Positions 22,781 to 35,859 of a stretch of DNA of 64,000 bases are shown here, in pieces (within the stretch, counting starts at the first letter, position 1; each line of letters opens with the position of its first letter). Where the stretch lies: NCBI GenBank assembly GCA_963783145.1, contig CAWAMM010000011.1:310001-374000 (forward strand), in the 5' to 3' direction. This DNA comes from DATGKG01 sp963783145 (GTDB lineage Bacteria > Desulfobacterota > Binatia > Binatales > Binataceae). A model generated the notes under the pieces. That model was not told where the DNA came from. It searched no databases and was given only the letters and a program-made list of their open reading frames with translations. The position numbers and the translations under genes are program-made.

Positions 22781-24544
22781 GTGAAAAGGGGACCTCAGGA
22801 TTCGATCGAGCAACAGTTTGCCATGGTGTATCCATCCACGGGCGAGAAACCTTCCAGCACCGACCAACCTCGCACCCCGAGCCGGCGCGCCTTCCTCAAG
22901 GGAGTCGGCGCTGCGACTATCGCCGGCGCGGCAACCGCGGTCACGGCCGCGGCCAACGGCGCGATGCCCGATGTCATTTCCGATCTGCATAGCTCGAAAC
23001 TGAACATCAATGCCCGCCGCTCCAAAGCCTACCAAAATCGGCTCAAGGCGGCCGCGCAGGATCGCAAGCCCAGGACCGCGGCTTCCACCAACAACGGCGA
23101 CGAGGCGAAGTATCCCAACGGCATCGCGAATTTCACCAAAGGCTTCGCGCACGACGAGATGGGCATCGTGCTGCCGGCGCCCTATACCGCCTACCAGGCC
23201 GCGATCCGCAGCGGCAAGCGGCAGGATTTCGACAGCCTCATTATGGGCGGGACCATCCCGCTGGTCGATCCGCAGTCGGGACTCGCGTTCGACCTCGAGA
23301 CCTGCGACCCCTCGCAGAATTTGATTCCTCCGTTTGATACGCTGTCCACTCCCGGTTTTGCCGCGCAGATGATCGAAACCTACTGGCTGGCACTGACGCG
23401 CGATGTGGCGTTCTCGCAGTGGGGGTCGGACTCCAGCATCGCGGCTGCGTGCACGGAATTGTCCGGGTTGGGATCGGCGTACTCGGGTCCGACTACCGGC
23501 GGCAAAGTAACCCCGCAGAATATATTCCGCGCCGGATTCAACAATGATGGGGCCGGACCCTATGTCTCGCAGTTTTTCATCCAGCCGTTCACCCTGGGCG
23601 TGATGCCGTTCGTCGGTTATCAGACCACGCTGCCGGGCGATTTCGGCACCGATGCCACCTCCTGGCTGAACATCCAGAAGGGCGCTCCGAGTCCGCTCGC
23701 TTCGGAAAATCCCGATCCGAATCTGAAGTATCTCGGGACCGGGCGCGACCTCGCCGAGTACGTGCACAACGATGTGCTCTACCAGGAATATCTCAACGCG
23801 GCGTTGATGCTGGCGAACATGCGCGCGCCGCTGAATTCGGGCAATCCTTACGGCAATCCCAACCTCAAATCGGAAACCGGATTCATCACGTTCGGGCTGC
23901 CGATGGTGCAGGTGCTGGTGGCCGAGGTCATCGCGCGCGCGATCAAGAACGCATGGTTTCAAAAATGGTTCGTGCATCGCACGGCGCGTCCGGAGGAAAC
24001 CGCGGGATTGGTTCACTACACCATCACCGCGCAGCAGAATTATCACCTCGACAGCAGCGTGCTCAACTCGCAAGCTGCGGCGACCGTGTTCAATCGCAAC
24101 AAGGACACCAACAACGGCATCGGCACCTATTTCATCCCGCTCTCGTATCCCGAGGGCTGCCCGCTGCATCCGTCGTATCCCTCGGGCCATGCGACTGCGG
24201 GTGGCGCGGCGGCGACGATTCTCAAATGGTTCTTCAATGACAGCACGCCGATTGCCTCGCTGACCACACCGTTGACCACCGCGGATGACGGTTCGGCGCC
24301 GGTTCCCTATACAGGCGCCGATGCGGGTCAGATGACGGTGGGTGGCGAAATCAACAAGCTGGCGGCGAATGTGGGCTTCGGGCGCGTGTTCTCCGGCATC
24401 CACTGGCGCCAGGATATCGTGCAGGGGATGTTGCTGGGGGAAAAGATTGCGATCAACTTGTTGCAGGATCAGGCACATCTATACAACGAGAACTACACCG
24501 GCTTCAGCTTCACCAAATTCGACGGCACCAAAGTAACGGTCTGA
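22781..24544 (+). CDS. Tat-exported vanadium-dependent haloperoxidase/PAP2-superfamily enzyme
   Basis: The 587-residue protein begins with a Tat signal (PSRRAFLKGVGAATIAGAA, residues about 30-48). The vanadate/phosphate pocket motifs lie in the C-terminal half in the usual order: KWFVHRTARPEE, then HPSYPSGHATAGGAAA, then GRVFSGIHWRQD (His plus Arg/Asp). Enzymes of this kind oxidise halide with H2O2 or are acid phosphatases; the large N-terminal part and the motif spacing favour a haloperoxidase. The start is GTG 22781 or ATG 22823. The 214 bp upstream is AT-rich (around 22650-22685) and probably carries the promoter. Confidence 0.8.
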   Translation: MKRGPQDSIEQQFAMVYPSTGEKPSSTDQPRTPSRRAFLKGVGAATIAGAATAVTAAANGAMPDVISDLHSSKLNINARRSKAYQNRLKAAAQDRKPRTAASTNNGDEAKYPNGIANFTKGFAHDEMGIVLPAPYTAYQAAIRSGKRQDFDSLIMGGTIPLVDPQSGLAFDLETCDPSQNLIPPFDTLSTPGFAAQMIETYWLALTRDVAFSQWGSDSSIAAACTELSGLGSAYSGPTTGGKVTPQNIFRAGFNNDGAGPYVSQFFIQPFTLGVMPFVGYQTTLPGDFGTDATSWLNIQKGAPSPLASENPDPNLKYLGTGRDLAEYVHNDVLYQEYLNAALMLANMRAPLNSGNPYGNPNLKSETGFITFGLPMVQVLVAEVIARAIKNAWFQKWFVHRTARPEETAGLVHYTITAQQNYHLDSSVLNSQAAATVFNRNKDTNNGIGTYFIPLSYPEGCPLHPSYPSGHATAGGAAATILKWFFNDSTPIASLTTPLTTADDGSAPVPYTGADAGQMTVGGEINKLAANVGFGRVFSGIHWRQDIVQGMLLGEKIAINLLQDQAHLYNENYTGFSFTKFDGTKVTV

Positions 24545-24620
24545 TAGGTCTCCTCTTGTAACGATTGATCCAGCAGATACGGTTCTATGCCTTATGGATC
24601 CCACGAACCGACAGAATCCT

Positions 24621-24950
24621 TCATGCCGTGGTGACGAGATGGCCCTTCTTCGCTTTGGCGTTGAATGGGCGGACGCGAATTTCCACGGTGCGGCCGAGCG
24701 CCGTAAGCCATGCCGTGAGCCGATCGATGGTGACGCTTTCCATGCGTCCGCGCAGCACCTTGGACAAGGTGGGTTGATCCGTGCCGCACCGCCGGGCCGC
24801 TTCCTGCTGGGTCAGCTTGCGCCGTTTGATGGTTTCGCCGATCGCGCTGATAAGCGTGCTTTTCGCTGTCAGTTCGGCCGCTTCGGCGGGGGTGAAGCCG
24901 ATGTCGCGGTAGACATTCCCGCTACTCTTAAACACTGGAATCTCAGCCAT
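24621..24950 (-). CDS. HigA-like antitoxin, XRE-family HTH
   Basis: The 109-residue protein has a central lambda-repressor-type HTH (RKLTQQEAARRCGTDQPTLS, then KVLRGRMESVTIDRLTAWL). The N-terminal region GNVYRDIGFTPAEAAEL is typical of the HigA2-type antitoxins encoded after Gp49-like toxins. Its ATG is five bases after the toxin stop. It should neutralise the toxin and repress the shared promoter. Confidence 0.87.
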   Translation of the reverse strand: MAEIPVFKSSGNVYRDIGFTPAEAAELTAKSTLISAIGETIKRRKLTQQEAARRCGTDQPTLSKVLRGRMESVTIDRLTAWLTALGRTVEIRVRPFNAKAKKGHLVTTA

Positions 24951-24955
24951 TTTTC

Positions 24956-25297
24956 TCAGCCTCCGGCATCCGTTGCATAAGCACGCTTCAAGCGTGCCTC
25001 GATTAATTCTGCGTCTGGTTTCGGGAGTTCGATCCCGAACTTCGATTTCTTTATGAATGCGTGCAATACGTAAATTGCCTTTCGCAGTTTGACGACGTAC
25101 ACGAGCCGATCGGCATCTTTTTCAAACCGTTCACGTAGTTCGAAAACGCCGCTCCCAAATCTGGCAAGCGGTTTGAAGTCGAGCGGGGTCTCGCCATTCT
25201 GCACCTGGCGCAGCCGGTGGCCAAAGGATGCTTTTACGGGTCCGGGGAGGGCCGATAGGTCGTCTTTGCTACTACCGATCCAAACAATGGTGCGGAT
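24956..25297 (-). CDS. HigB/Gp49-like toxin with apparent ATC start
   Basis: Read from 25297 the frame gives a complete 113-residue RelE-fold toxin. The N-terminus RTIVWIGSSKDDLSALP is the normal family beginning, the middle is FKPLARFGSGVFELRE, and VVKLRKAIYVLHAFIKKSKFG is the signature. No ATG, GTG or TTG precedes this conserved N-terminus: the codon where Met is expected is ATC, with AAAGG about 5 bp upstream, and a TAG lies further upstream at 25334-25336. The only regular start, GTG 25204, would remove about 31 conserved residues. Either ATC is used as a weak start or a G-to-C change has silenced the toxin. The order toxin then antitoxin is that of higBA. Confidence 0.7.
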   Translation of the reverse strand: MRTIVWIGSSKDDLSALPGPVKASFGHRLRQVQNGETPLDFKPLARFGSGVFELRERFEKDADRLVYVVKLRKAIYVLHAFIKKSKFGIELPKPDAELIEARLKRAYATDAGG

Positions 25298-25480
25298 GCT
25301 GCCTTTCCCGTCCGCGCAAAATCTCCACCGCAGCTAGAACGAATATGGCATTGCTACCATATTCGATCAATCAGAACGAAGCGGTGGAGTTGCTTCACGA
25401 ATCGTCTGAGTATTTTCCGCTCGGGGCGATGCTCCCGTCGGTACCCGCGAATCACTCGCAGCACTATCGCGATTGCGGAG

Positions 25481-25530
25481 GATCTTCGCGAGTGCGCCAT
25501 CGTTGCGGGTCGTTCCCGAACGACCCCTAC
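25481..25530 (-). repeat. Partial copy of the GTAGGGG-CGTTCGCGAACG element
   Basis: The minus strand begins GTAGGGGTCGTTCGGGAACG and continues into sequence matching the first 50 bases or so of the two MITE-like elements at 61110 and 61451, including the GATCTTCGCG block. The rest of the element is not recognisable here. It lies beside the toxin-antitoxin pair. Confidence 0.6.
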
Positions 25531-25552
25531 GAGGAGAATCCCGCCTTGCCTG

Positions 25553-25590
25553 GTTCCCCTTCCACTTCAGGGGAAGGAGTTAGGGGTTAG
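25553..25590. repeat. REP-like hairpin
   Basis: TTCCCC and GGGGAA form a stem around a 10-base loop and are followed by AAGGAGTTAGGGGTTAGG. This resembles the two-hairpin repeats between gyrB and gyrA but lacks their GC-rich second stem. The rest of 25298-25749 outside the two repeats shows no gene. Confidence 0.4.
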
Positions 25591-25749
25591 GTCTCCCCCC
25601 TCTGTACACGCTCAGTGAATCGGTAAATACTAAGAGTCTCACCGGGAGGCGCAGTTCCTATGCCTCCCGTCATTCGCCTCTCGTCAACTTCCCGATGCAA
25701 TCAGGCATGCGCGTCGGCAGCCCGTGGCTTGTCACGGCGGCGAGGGTCT

Positions 25750-26604
25750 ATGAATCACACTATCACTTCCGAGTCCCAACCCGTTTCGAAACCGCCAGTT
25801 AGCGAGCGCAAGGCTTCCGCCAATCGCGCCAATGCGCAACGATCTACCGGTCCGCGCACTGCCGCGGGCAAGGCGCGCTCGAGCCTCAATGCGCTCCGCC
25901 ATGGCATCCTGGCGAAGGCCGCCTTTAACCTGAAGATCGACGGCGCGGAGTGTCGCGCCGAATTCGAGGCGATCGTGGCCGGTCTCGCGCAGGAGTTCCA
26001 GCCGCGCACCATGTCGGACCATCTGATGGTGCAACAGCTCGCCGGATGCTACTGGCGTTTGGCGAAAGTCTGGCGTTACGAGCAGGAAGCGGCCTGGCGG
26101 ATGTGGAAGGCGCCGGGCATGCCGATCGAAGAGTACAACGAATTTCACGATGACGAGGAGTTCGTCGGATTTCCGATTCGGGATCGCCTGGTCGAGGAAG
26201 CGTGCAAGTTTCTGCCCTCGGCGGGGTTGGACTCTCCGACCATTCCCAACGGCGCCTCGGCGCGCACCGTCCTGCGCTATCAAAGTGCGGTCAGCTCGAT
26301 GTTGTTTCGCACCCAGGCGATCCTGGAGCGTCGGCGCAAGGAGCGGATGGCCTCGGGAGAACCATTCGAGGAGGTGGATTACATAAACGAACCCAGCGCG
26401 GAAGCTTCGGCGCCGCCCAAGGCCTCGCAACCCGCAGCTTCCCCCGAAAAACCCGCCGAGCCTGCAAAAGAGGCGGAATCGCATAAACGAACCCAAAAAG
26501 ATCCGGCGGATGCTCCGGTTTCCTCGAAGGGTGATGCGAAAGCTAACAAACCGGAAGCTCTCGGTGAGCAGATCGCACCGGAAACGGCGCCAAGAAACTC
26601 GTAG
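25750..26604 (+). CDS. Uncharacterised protein of the ANRANAQ-STGPRT-GK family
   Basis: The 284-residue protein has near its N-terminus KASANRANAQRSTGPRT and GKARSSLNALRHG, a conserved motif of a family that is often present in several copies per genome in soil bacteria and has no assigned function. The middle is predicted helical and rich in Trp/Arg (QLAGCYWRLAKVWRYE). The last 80 residues are low-complexity Ala/Pro/Glu/Lys and probably disordered. ATG 25750 follows GGCGAGGG; an upstream ATG at 25660 is within non-conserved sequence. The N-terminal motif has basic residues consistent with nucleic-acid binding, but that is a guess. Confidence 0.7.
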   Translation: MNHTITSESQPVSKPPVSERKASANRANAQRSTGPRTAAGKARSSLNALRHGILAKAAFNLKIDGAECRAEFEAIVAGLAQEFQPRTMSDHLMVQQLAGCYWRLAKVWRYEQEAAWRMWKAPGMPIEEYNEFHDDEEFVGFPIRDRLVEEACKFLPSAGLDSPTIPNGASARTVLRYQSAVSSMLFRTQAILERRRKERMASGEPFEEVDYINEPSAEASAPPKASQPAASPEKPAEPAKEAESHKRTQKDPADAPVSSKGDAKANKPEALGEQIAPETAPRNS

Positions 26605-26700
26605 AACATTGTTGTAAATCGACTTTCTTTCGCGCCTGTCGCTAAGCTTCGTTTCAACCGGCCAAGGTTGCGGGATTTTTCCGTAATCGATGGCGTTTTC

Positions 26701-26709
26701 TTATCCACA
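26701..26709 (+). other. Perfect DnaA-box match upstream of gyrB
   Basis: TTATCCACA matches the DnaA consensus exactly. It lies about 150 bp upstream of the gyrB start. I see no second strong box or an AT-rich unwinding element, and dnaA/dnaN are not in the window, so it is not evidence of an origin by itself. Confidence 0.35.
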
Positions 26710-26761
26710 GGCATCTAATGAGACGCTGTTTGATTGTGTCTCGATAGTACTGCTGCTCGGC

Positions 26762-26790
26762 TTTACTATCTATCCCCTCCGGCATACAAT
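26762..26790 (+). promoter_or_regulatory. Sigma-70-type promoter for gyrB
   Basis: TTTACT (26762-26767), a 17-bp spacer and TACAAT (26785-26790) give a good promoter about 60 bp upstream of the gyrB ATG. It lies inside the open frame that could extend gyrB to 26690, which argues that the extension is not translated. Confidence 0.55.
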
Positions 26791-26851
26791 AGTCACATCC
26801 ATTTCCGATTATTTCGATGTTGAGGTTGGTGGGAGGCACTCGCCTTTTTCT

Positions 26852-29266
<2,415 letters not shown>

Positions 29267-29268
29267 AT

Positions 29269-29322
29269 CCCTCTCCCGAAGGGAGAGGTCGGACCGCGCT
29301 TGCGCGGTCCGGGTGAGGGTCA
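29269..29322 (-). repeat. Two-hairpin repeat, copy R1
   Basis: The top strand shows CCTCTCCC-GAA-GGGAGAGG, then GGACCGCG-CTTG-CGCGGTCC, then GGGTGAGGGTCATTTAA. It starts three bases after the gyrB stop and is inverted relative to copies R2 and R3. It could also act as a hairpin at the end of gyrB. Confidence 0.65.
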
Positions 29323-29437
29323 TTTAAAAAATAAGATTCCTCATTGCGAGCGTTGCGGCGTATCGAGACGCAGCACGAAATCTCTGATGCGAAACTGAAG
29401 TGACATTCCGTGAGCGCGAAGAATTGTATTCCTTAAA

Positions 29438-29490
29438 TGATCCTCACCCGGCGCTTCGCGCCGTCCTCTCCCAAAGAGAGAGGAGATAGG
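29438..29490 (+). repeat. Two-hairpin repeat, copy R2
   Basis: CCTCACCC, then a GGCGC-TTCG-CGCC stem, then CCTCTCCC-AAAG-AGAGAGG and AGATAGG. The stem of the first hairpin differs from R1 and R3 but pairing is kept. It ends two bases before the DUF559 start codon and provides its Shine-Dalgarno-like GGAGATAGG. Confidence 0.65.
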
Positions 29491-29492
29491 AA

Positions 29493-29906
29493 ATGGCCAG
29501 ACCCACGCCCGAGAAGGACGCGGCGCGTGAGCTTCGCGGTACCCAGACCGACGCGGAACGCGTGCTGTGGAATGCGTTGCGGAATCGGCAGGTACTCAAT
29601 CTCAAGTTCCGGAGGCAGCATCCGATCGGAAATTACATCGCCGATTTTTGTTGCATCGAGCAAGGACTCATTGTCGAGTTGGATGGCTCACAACATGAGG
29701 AGCGCGCCGCACAAGACGAGGAGCGGACGAAGTGGCTGAATGAGCACGGATTCCAGGTGCTGCGCTTCTGGAATGGTGAAGTGACGCCCAATCCCGAAGG
29801 CGTCATCGAGAAGATTAGGAATCATATTTTCAAAGGACCCTCACCCGGTCCGCTGCGCGGACCGACCTCTCCCTACGGGAGAGGAATTAGGACAGGAACT
29901 TCGTAG
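29493..29906 (+). CDS. DUF559 endonuclease-like protein
   Basis: This 137-residue protein of the DUF559 family has a PD-(D/E)xK nuclease-related fold. Motifs: AERVLWNALRNRQ, FRRQHPIGNYIADF, and VELDGSQHEE with the putative catalytic Asp/Glu, followed by FWNGEV. The last 24 or so residues (including GPSPGPLRGPTSPYGRG) are encoded by repeat R3 and are not part of the fold. The family is present in many genomes as dispersed single genes bordered by such repeats, which suggests a mobile cassette, but no function is established. It splits gyrB from gyrA and ends two bases before the gyrA ATG. Confidence 0.85.
   Translation: MARPTPEKDAARELRGTQTDAERVLWNALRNRQVLNLKFRRQHPIGNYIADFCCIEQGLIVELDGSQHEERAAQDEERTKWLNEHGFQVLRFWNGEVTPNPEGVIEKIRNHIFKGPSPGPLRGPTSPYGRGIRTGTS
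29837..29893 (+). repeat. Two-hairpin repeat, copy R3
   Basis: CCTCACCC, GGTCCG-CTGC-GCGGACC, CCTCTCCC-TAC-GGGAGAGG and ATTAGG. It is a direct repeat of R2 with the DUF559 gene between them, and is read through by the 3' end of that gene. It lies just upstream of gyrA, so its second hairpin may affect gyrA translation initiation. Confidence 0.65.
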
Positions 29907-29908
29907 TA

Positions 29909-32431
<2,523 letters not shown>

Positions 32432-32461
32432 GGAGCGCGGGCTGCGAGTCGCCGAGGCCCC

Positions 32462-33310
32462 TCACTTTAAAAAATCGATCGCCATTTGCGCGATGGCGGC
32501 CGGTTTCTCCATCGGCATGAAATGCCCGGTGTCCGCGACCGTCTCGACGCGCCCCATCGTGCGCTTCGAGGCGATCTTGTCCGATAGCGTGATGCCAAGC
32601 GAATCGCTCTTCTCGCCGAATAACACCAGCAGTGGAACCGGCGCGCGCACGATGCGTCCGAAGCCATCGAAATCGTGCGAGGTCTCATATAAGCGCGCCT
32701 CGATCTCGGGTTTACACTTCAGCACGCGCTTGCCCTCGGCATTGACGCGGGTGCCGAACTCGCAGTAGTCGCGCAGGATCGATTTATCCCAGGTATCGAA
32801 CGGCGGCTTGCGATCGAAGTTCTCAAACATCGCCTCCACGCTGTCGAACACGGGCTTGCGCTTGAGCGTGCTCTCGATCAACGGATTGCGCCATCCGAGC
32901 TCCGGCGAATTGGGCGTCTCGAAAATCACCGGCTCGATCAGCACCGCGCGCGCGATCAAATCCGGACGCTCGCACGCCAGCGATCCGATCGCGGTCGCGC
33001 CGGCCGAATGACCGAACGCGCGCACCCCGCGAAAACCCATCGCGGTGATGAATCCCGCGAGGTCCTCCATCGTGAGCTGCCAGTTATATTGGCCGTCGGG
33101 CGCGGGCGAGCTGTCGCCGTGACCGCGCTGATCGTAGCTGTAGACATGGCCGATGTTGGTCAGTGCCGCCGCGATCGGCGCGTAGATGCGGCCGAGAAAT
33201 CCGGTGGCATGCAGCAGCACGATCGGATCGCCGGCGCCGCCCCAATCCAGGGTATGCAGTCGCAAGCCATCGAGGTCGAGGGTTCCATTTTTCGGTTCGA
33301 CGAAAGTCAT
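32462..33310 (-). CDS. Alpha/beta-fold hydrolase
   Basis: The 282-residue hydrolase has the oxyanion HG-like VLLHATGF, DQRGHGDS, and nucleophile elbow AFGHSAGATAIG (GHSAG). The catalytic Asp is probably in VLLVLFGEKSDS, and His is in VADTGHFMPMEKP. It is like haloalkane dehalogenase/epoxide hydrolase or lactonase relatives; the substrate is unknown. ATG 33310 is preferred to 33412 because the upstream residues lie in the divergent intergenic region before the GH-GT gene. Confidence 0.83.
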   Translation of the reverse strand: MTFVEPKNGTLDLDGLRLHTLDWGGAGDPIVLLHATGFLGRIYAPIAAALTNIGHVYSYDQRGHGDSSPAPDGQYNWQLTMEDLAGFITAMGFRGVRAFGHSAGATAIGSLACERPDLIARAVLIEPVIFETPNSPELGWRNPLIESTLKRKPVFDSVEAMFENFDRKPPFDTWDKSILRDYCEFGTRVNAEGKRVLKCKPEIEARLYETSHDFDGFGRIVRAPVPLLVLFGEKSDSLGITLSDKIASKRTMGRVETVADTGHFMPMEKPAAIAQMAIDFLK

Positions 33311-33393
33311 TGGGCTGGAATTCTCGCGACCCGCGATGCCCTCAGTCAAGCTGCGTTGCGCCGCATGGCTCTTTGCGATTAGCTCATCGGACC

Positions 33394-35859
33394 ATGGGCC
33401 GGCTGGTTGCACGCGGAAAATATCTCTTCGATGGCGAGCGCAAGTTCTTCGCGCGCGGCGTCTCCTACGGACCGTTCCCGGAAAATTCGCGGGGCGAGCG
33501 CTATCCGGAGCCGGAGCGCGTCGCGGCCGACTTCGCGCTGATGAACCAGATGGGCGCCAACGTGGTGCGCTGCTACGTGCCGCCGCCGCCCTGGCTCCTC
33601 GAAGAAGCTATCCGGCACAATTTGCGCCTGATGGTTGGGATCCCGTGGCCGTTTCACATGGCGTTCCTCGATTCACGCGAAATGGCGGCCGACATTCGCA
33701 ACTCGATCCGCAAGGGCGTCGAGGATCTCCGCCCCTACGGCGACGCGATTTTGGCCTACAGCCTCGGCAACGAGGTGCGCTCCGATATCGTCAGGTGGCA
33801 CGGACCGCGCGCGGTCAGCAATTTTCTGCGCGAGCTTTATGACCTCGGCAAGCAGGCCGATCCCGCCGGCCTTTTCACCTACTCGAATTATCCGACCACC
33901 GAATATCTCGACCTGAGTTTTCTCGATTTCGTTTGCTTCAACGTCTACCTCCATCGCGAGGAGGACTATCACCGTTACCTCACGCATCTGATGGCCGCGA
34001 CCGGTGAGCGTCCGCTGATGCTCAGCGAAACCGGCATGGATACGATTCGCGAGGGCGAGGAGCATCAGGCCGAGCTGCTCGCGTGGCAGGCGCGCGCGGC
34101 CTTCGAGCTCGGGCTCTCGGGATTTATCGTGTTCGCGTTCACTGACGAATGGCATACCGGCGGCGTCGAGATTGCTGATTGGGCTTTCGGGCTGGTGAAA
34201 AAGGATCGCACTCCCAAGCGCGCATTCGAGGCCGTGGGCGAAGTCTTCCGCGACGCGCTTCCACCGCCACTGAGAGTGGCGCCGAAAGCATCGGTGATAG
34301 TGCCCGCGTACAATTCCGCAGCCACTATCGGTGCGTGCCTCGAATCATTGAAGGCGCTCCACTACCCCGATTACGAAACCATCGTGATCGATGATGGCTC
34401 GACCGATGCGACCGCGACCATCGTTGAAGCATCGCAAACTCGGCTGCTCCGCGGAGACCATCGCGGACTCGGCGCGGCGCGCAATGCCGGAATCGCGGCG
34501 GCCTCGGGCGAGATCGTCGCGTTCCTCGATTCGGATGCGCGTGCCGACGCGGACTGGCTCTATCACCTCGTCGAAGCGCTCACGCGTCGAGGCGCCGCGG
34601 CTGCCGGCGGACCGAACTTCGCGCCGCGCAGCGATGATGCTTTCGCGGTGGCGCCGGGAATTCCTCGCGAGGTGCGTGGCGACGGCGACGAGCTCACCCA
34701 GCTGTGCGGATGCAACATGGCGATCACAAAAGCGGCGCTACAAAATGTAGGCGGCTTCGATAACTCGTTCCTCGCGGCGGGCGACGACGTCGATCTCTCC
34801 TGGCGGCTCGCCGATTTGCCGGAGGAGACTAGAGCGCCGCTGGTCGATGCGCCCGGCGCGGTGGTTTTCCACGAGCGCCGCGCGACCTTGCGCGATTATC
34901 TCCGTCAGCAGCGCGGCTATGGCGCCGGCGAAGGCCTCCTCTACAAAAAGTATCCCCTTCGTACTCCCCAGCGGGTCGGACTCTACGGCGGCGCGGGCTC
35001 GTGGCTGTCGGCGCTGCTGGGCGGCCCGCGCGTCTATCATGGCGCATTCGGTCGCGGCCTGTTCCAGTCGATGTATGCGGGCGCCGACCTGCCGTGGCTC
35101 GCCGAGTTGCCGCAAACCTTCGAATGGGTCGCGCTCTCGATAATCCTCGTCATCGCGGGAAAGCTGAGCGCCCTGCTCGGCACCCTGGGATGCCTCGGCA
35201 TCATCCTCTGGATCGCAACCGCGATTTTGTCCGCGGTCTTCGCCGACGCCGATGGGCGGGAGATCGCGCCGGCGACGCGCGTCACTCTCGCGATGCTTTA
35301 CCTCCTCGGACCGCTGGTGCGCAGCTTCGAACGCGAGCGCGTCCGGTTTTCGCTCGCGCGCGAGGCCGAGGACATTCCAACCGTCCCATTCAGTTCGCGC
35401 GGCAGAATCATTTTCCGCGCCGACAGTGGTTCGGTGATCGATAAGATGGATTCCGCGGCGCTGCTCGCCGAGATGCGCGCGGCGCTGGTGAAGTATGGCC
35501 TTGCGGTCGCGGCCACTGACGGTTTCAAGGCCTGGGACTTGAACCTCGTGCTGCCGCCCGCGATTCGGGTGCCGCTTAATGCCCTGCGTCAAAGCGACGG
35601 AACCATCGCCCTGGCATGGCGCACTAAAGCCGAGCCGACGCGCGCGCTCATCGCCGCGGCGGTGATTTTCGTCGCGCTGATCGCGTGCGGGCTCAGCGCC
35701 ATCGGTTCCATCGGCGCCACCGCATTGATCATCGCGGTCGCCGTCGCGCCCGCGATGGTTCGCTTGCAGCGGGTTCCGTCCCTGCTCGCGGCGGCCGCCG
35801 AATCGATCGCCAATTCCAAAGGACTGAAGATCGCGCTTCACTCGGGAGAAACCTTTTGA
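33394..35859 (+). CDS. Fusion: TIM-barrel glycoside hydrolase + GT2 glycosyltransferase + membrane segments
   Basis: An 821-residue protein. Residues 1-285 or so form a GH2/GH5-like barrel with the acid/base Glu in YSLGNEVRSD and the nucleophile Glu in LMLSETGMD. From about residue 290 a GT2 domain begins (ASVIVPAYNSAATIGACLESL, VIDDGSTDA, FLDSDARAD, CNMAITK). C-terminal hydrophobic segments near residues 570-610 and 745-790 anchor it in the membrane. It should both build and trim or transfer a glycan at the cytoplasmic face, but this is inference. ATG 33394 begins the conserved GRLVARGKYLFDGERKFFARGVSYGPF. Its stop overlaps the ABC transporter start (TTGA). Confidence 0.82.
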   Translation: MGRLVARGKYLFDGERKFFARGVSYGPFPENSRGERYPEPERVAADFALMNQMGANVVRCYVPPPPWLLEEAIRHNLRLMVGIPWPFHMAFLDSREMAADIRNSIRKGVEDLRPYGDAILAYSLGNEVRSDIVRWHGPRAVSNFLRELYDLGKQADPAGLFTYSNYPTTEYLDLSFLDFVCFNVYLHREEDYHRYLTHLMAATGERPLMLSETGMDTIREGEEHQAELLAWQARAAFELGLSGFIVFAFTDEWHTGGVEIADWAFGLVKKDRTPKRAFEAVGEVFRDALPPPLRVAPKASVIVPAYNSAATIGACLESLKALHYPDYETIVIDDGSTDATATIVEASQTRLLRGDHRGLGAARNAGIAAASGEIVAFLDSDARADADWLYHLVEALTRRGAAAAGGPNFAPRSDDAFAVAPGIPREVRGDGDELTQLCGCNMAITKAALQNVGGFDNSFLAAGDDVDLSWRLADLPEETRAPLVDAPGAVVFHERRATLRDYLRQQRGYGAGEGLLYKKYPLRTPQRVGLYGGAGSWLSALLGGPRVYHGAFGRGLFQSMYAGADLPWLAELPQTFEWVALSIILVIAGKLSALLGTLGCLGIILWIATAILSAVFADADGREIAPATRVTLAMLYLLGPLVRSFERERVRFSLAREAEDIPTVPFSSRGRIIFRADSGSVIDKMDSAALLAEMRAALVKYGLAVAATDGFKAWDLNLVLPPAIRVPLNALRQSDGTIALAWRTKAEPTRALIAAAVIFVALIACGLSAIGSIGATALIIAVAVAPAMVRLQRVPSLLAAAAESIANSKGLKIALHSGETF

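Noticed and set aside
22772..24478. 568-codon minus-strand frame opposite the haloperoxidase
   Set aside because: The plus strand has a Tat signal and all vanadate-pocket motifs; the antisense is a shadow.
26701..26709. Replication origin next to gyrB
   Set aside because: Only one DnaA box is visible, with no box cluster, no AT-rich unwinding region, and no dnaA, dnaN or recF in the window.
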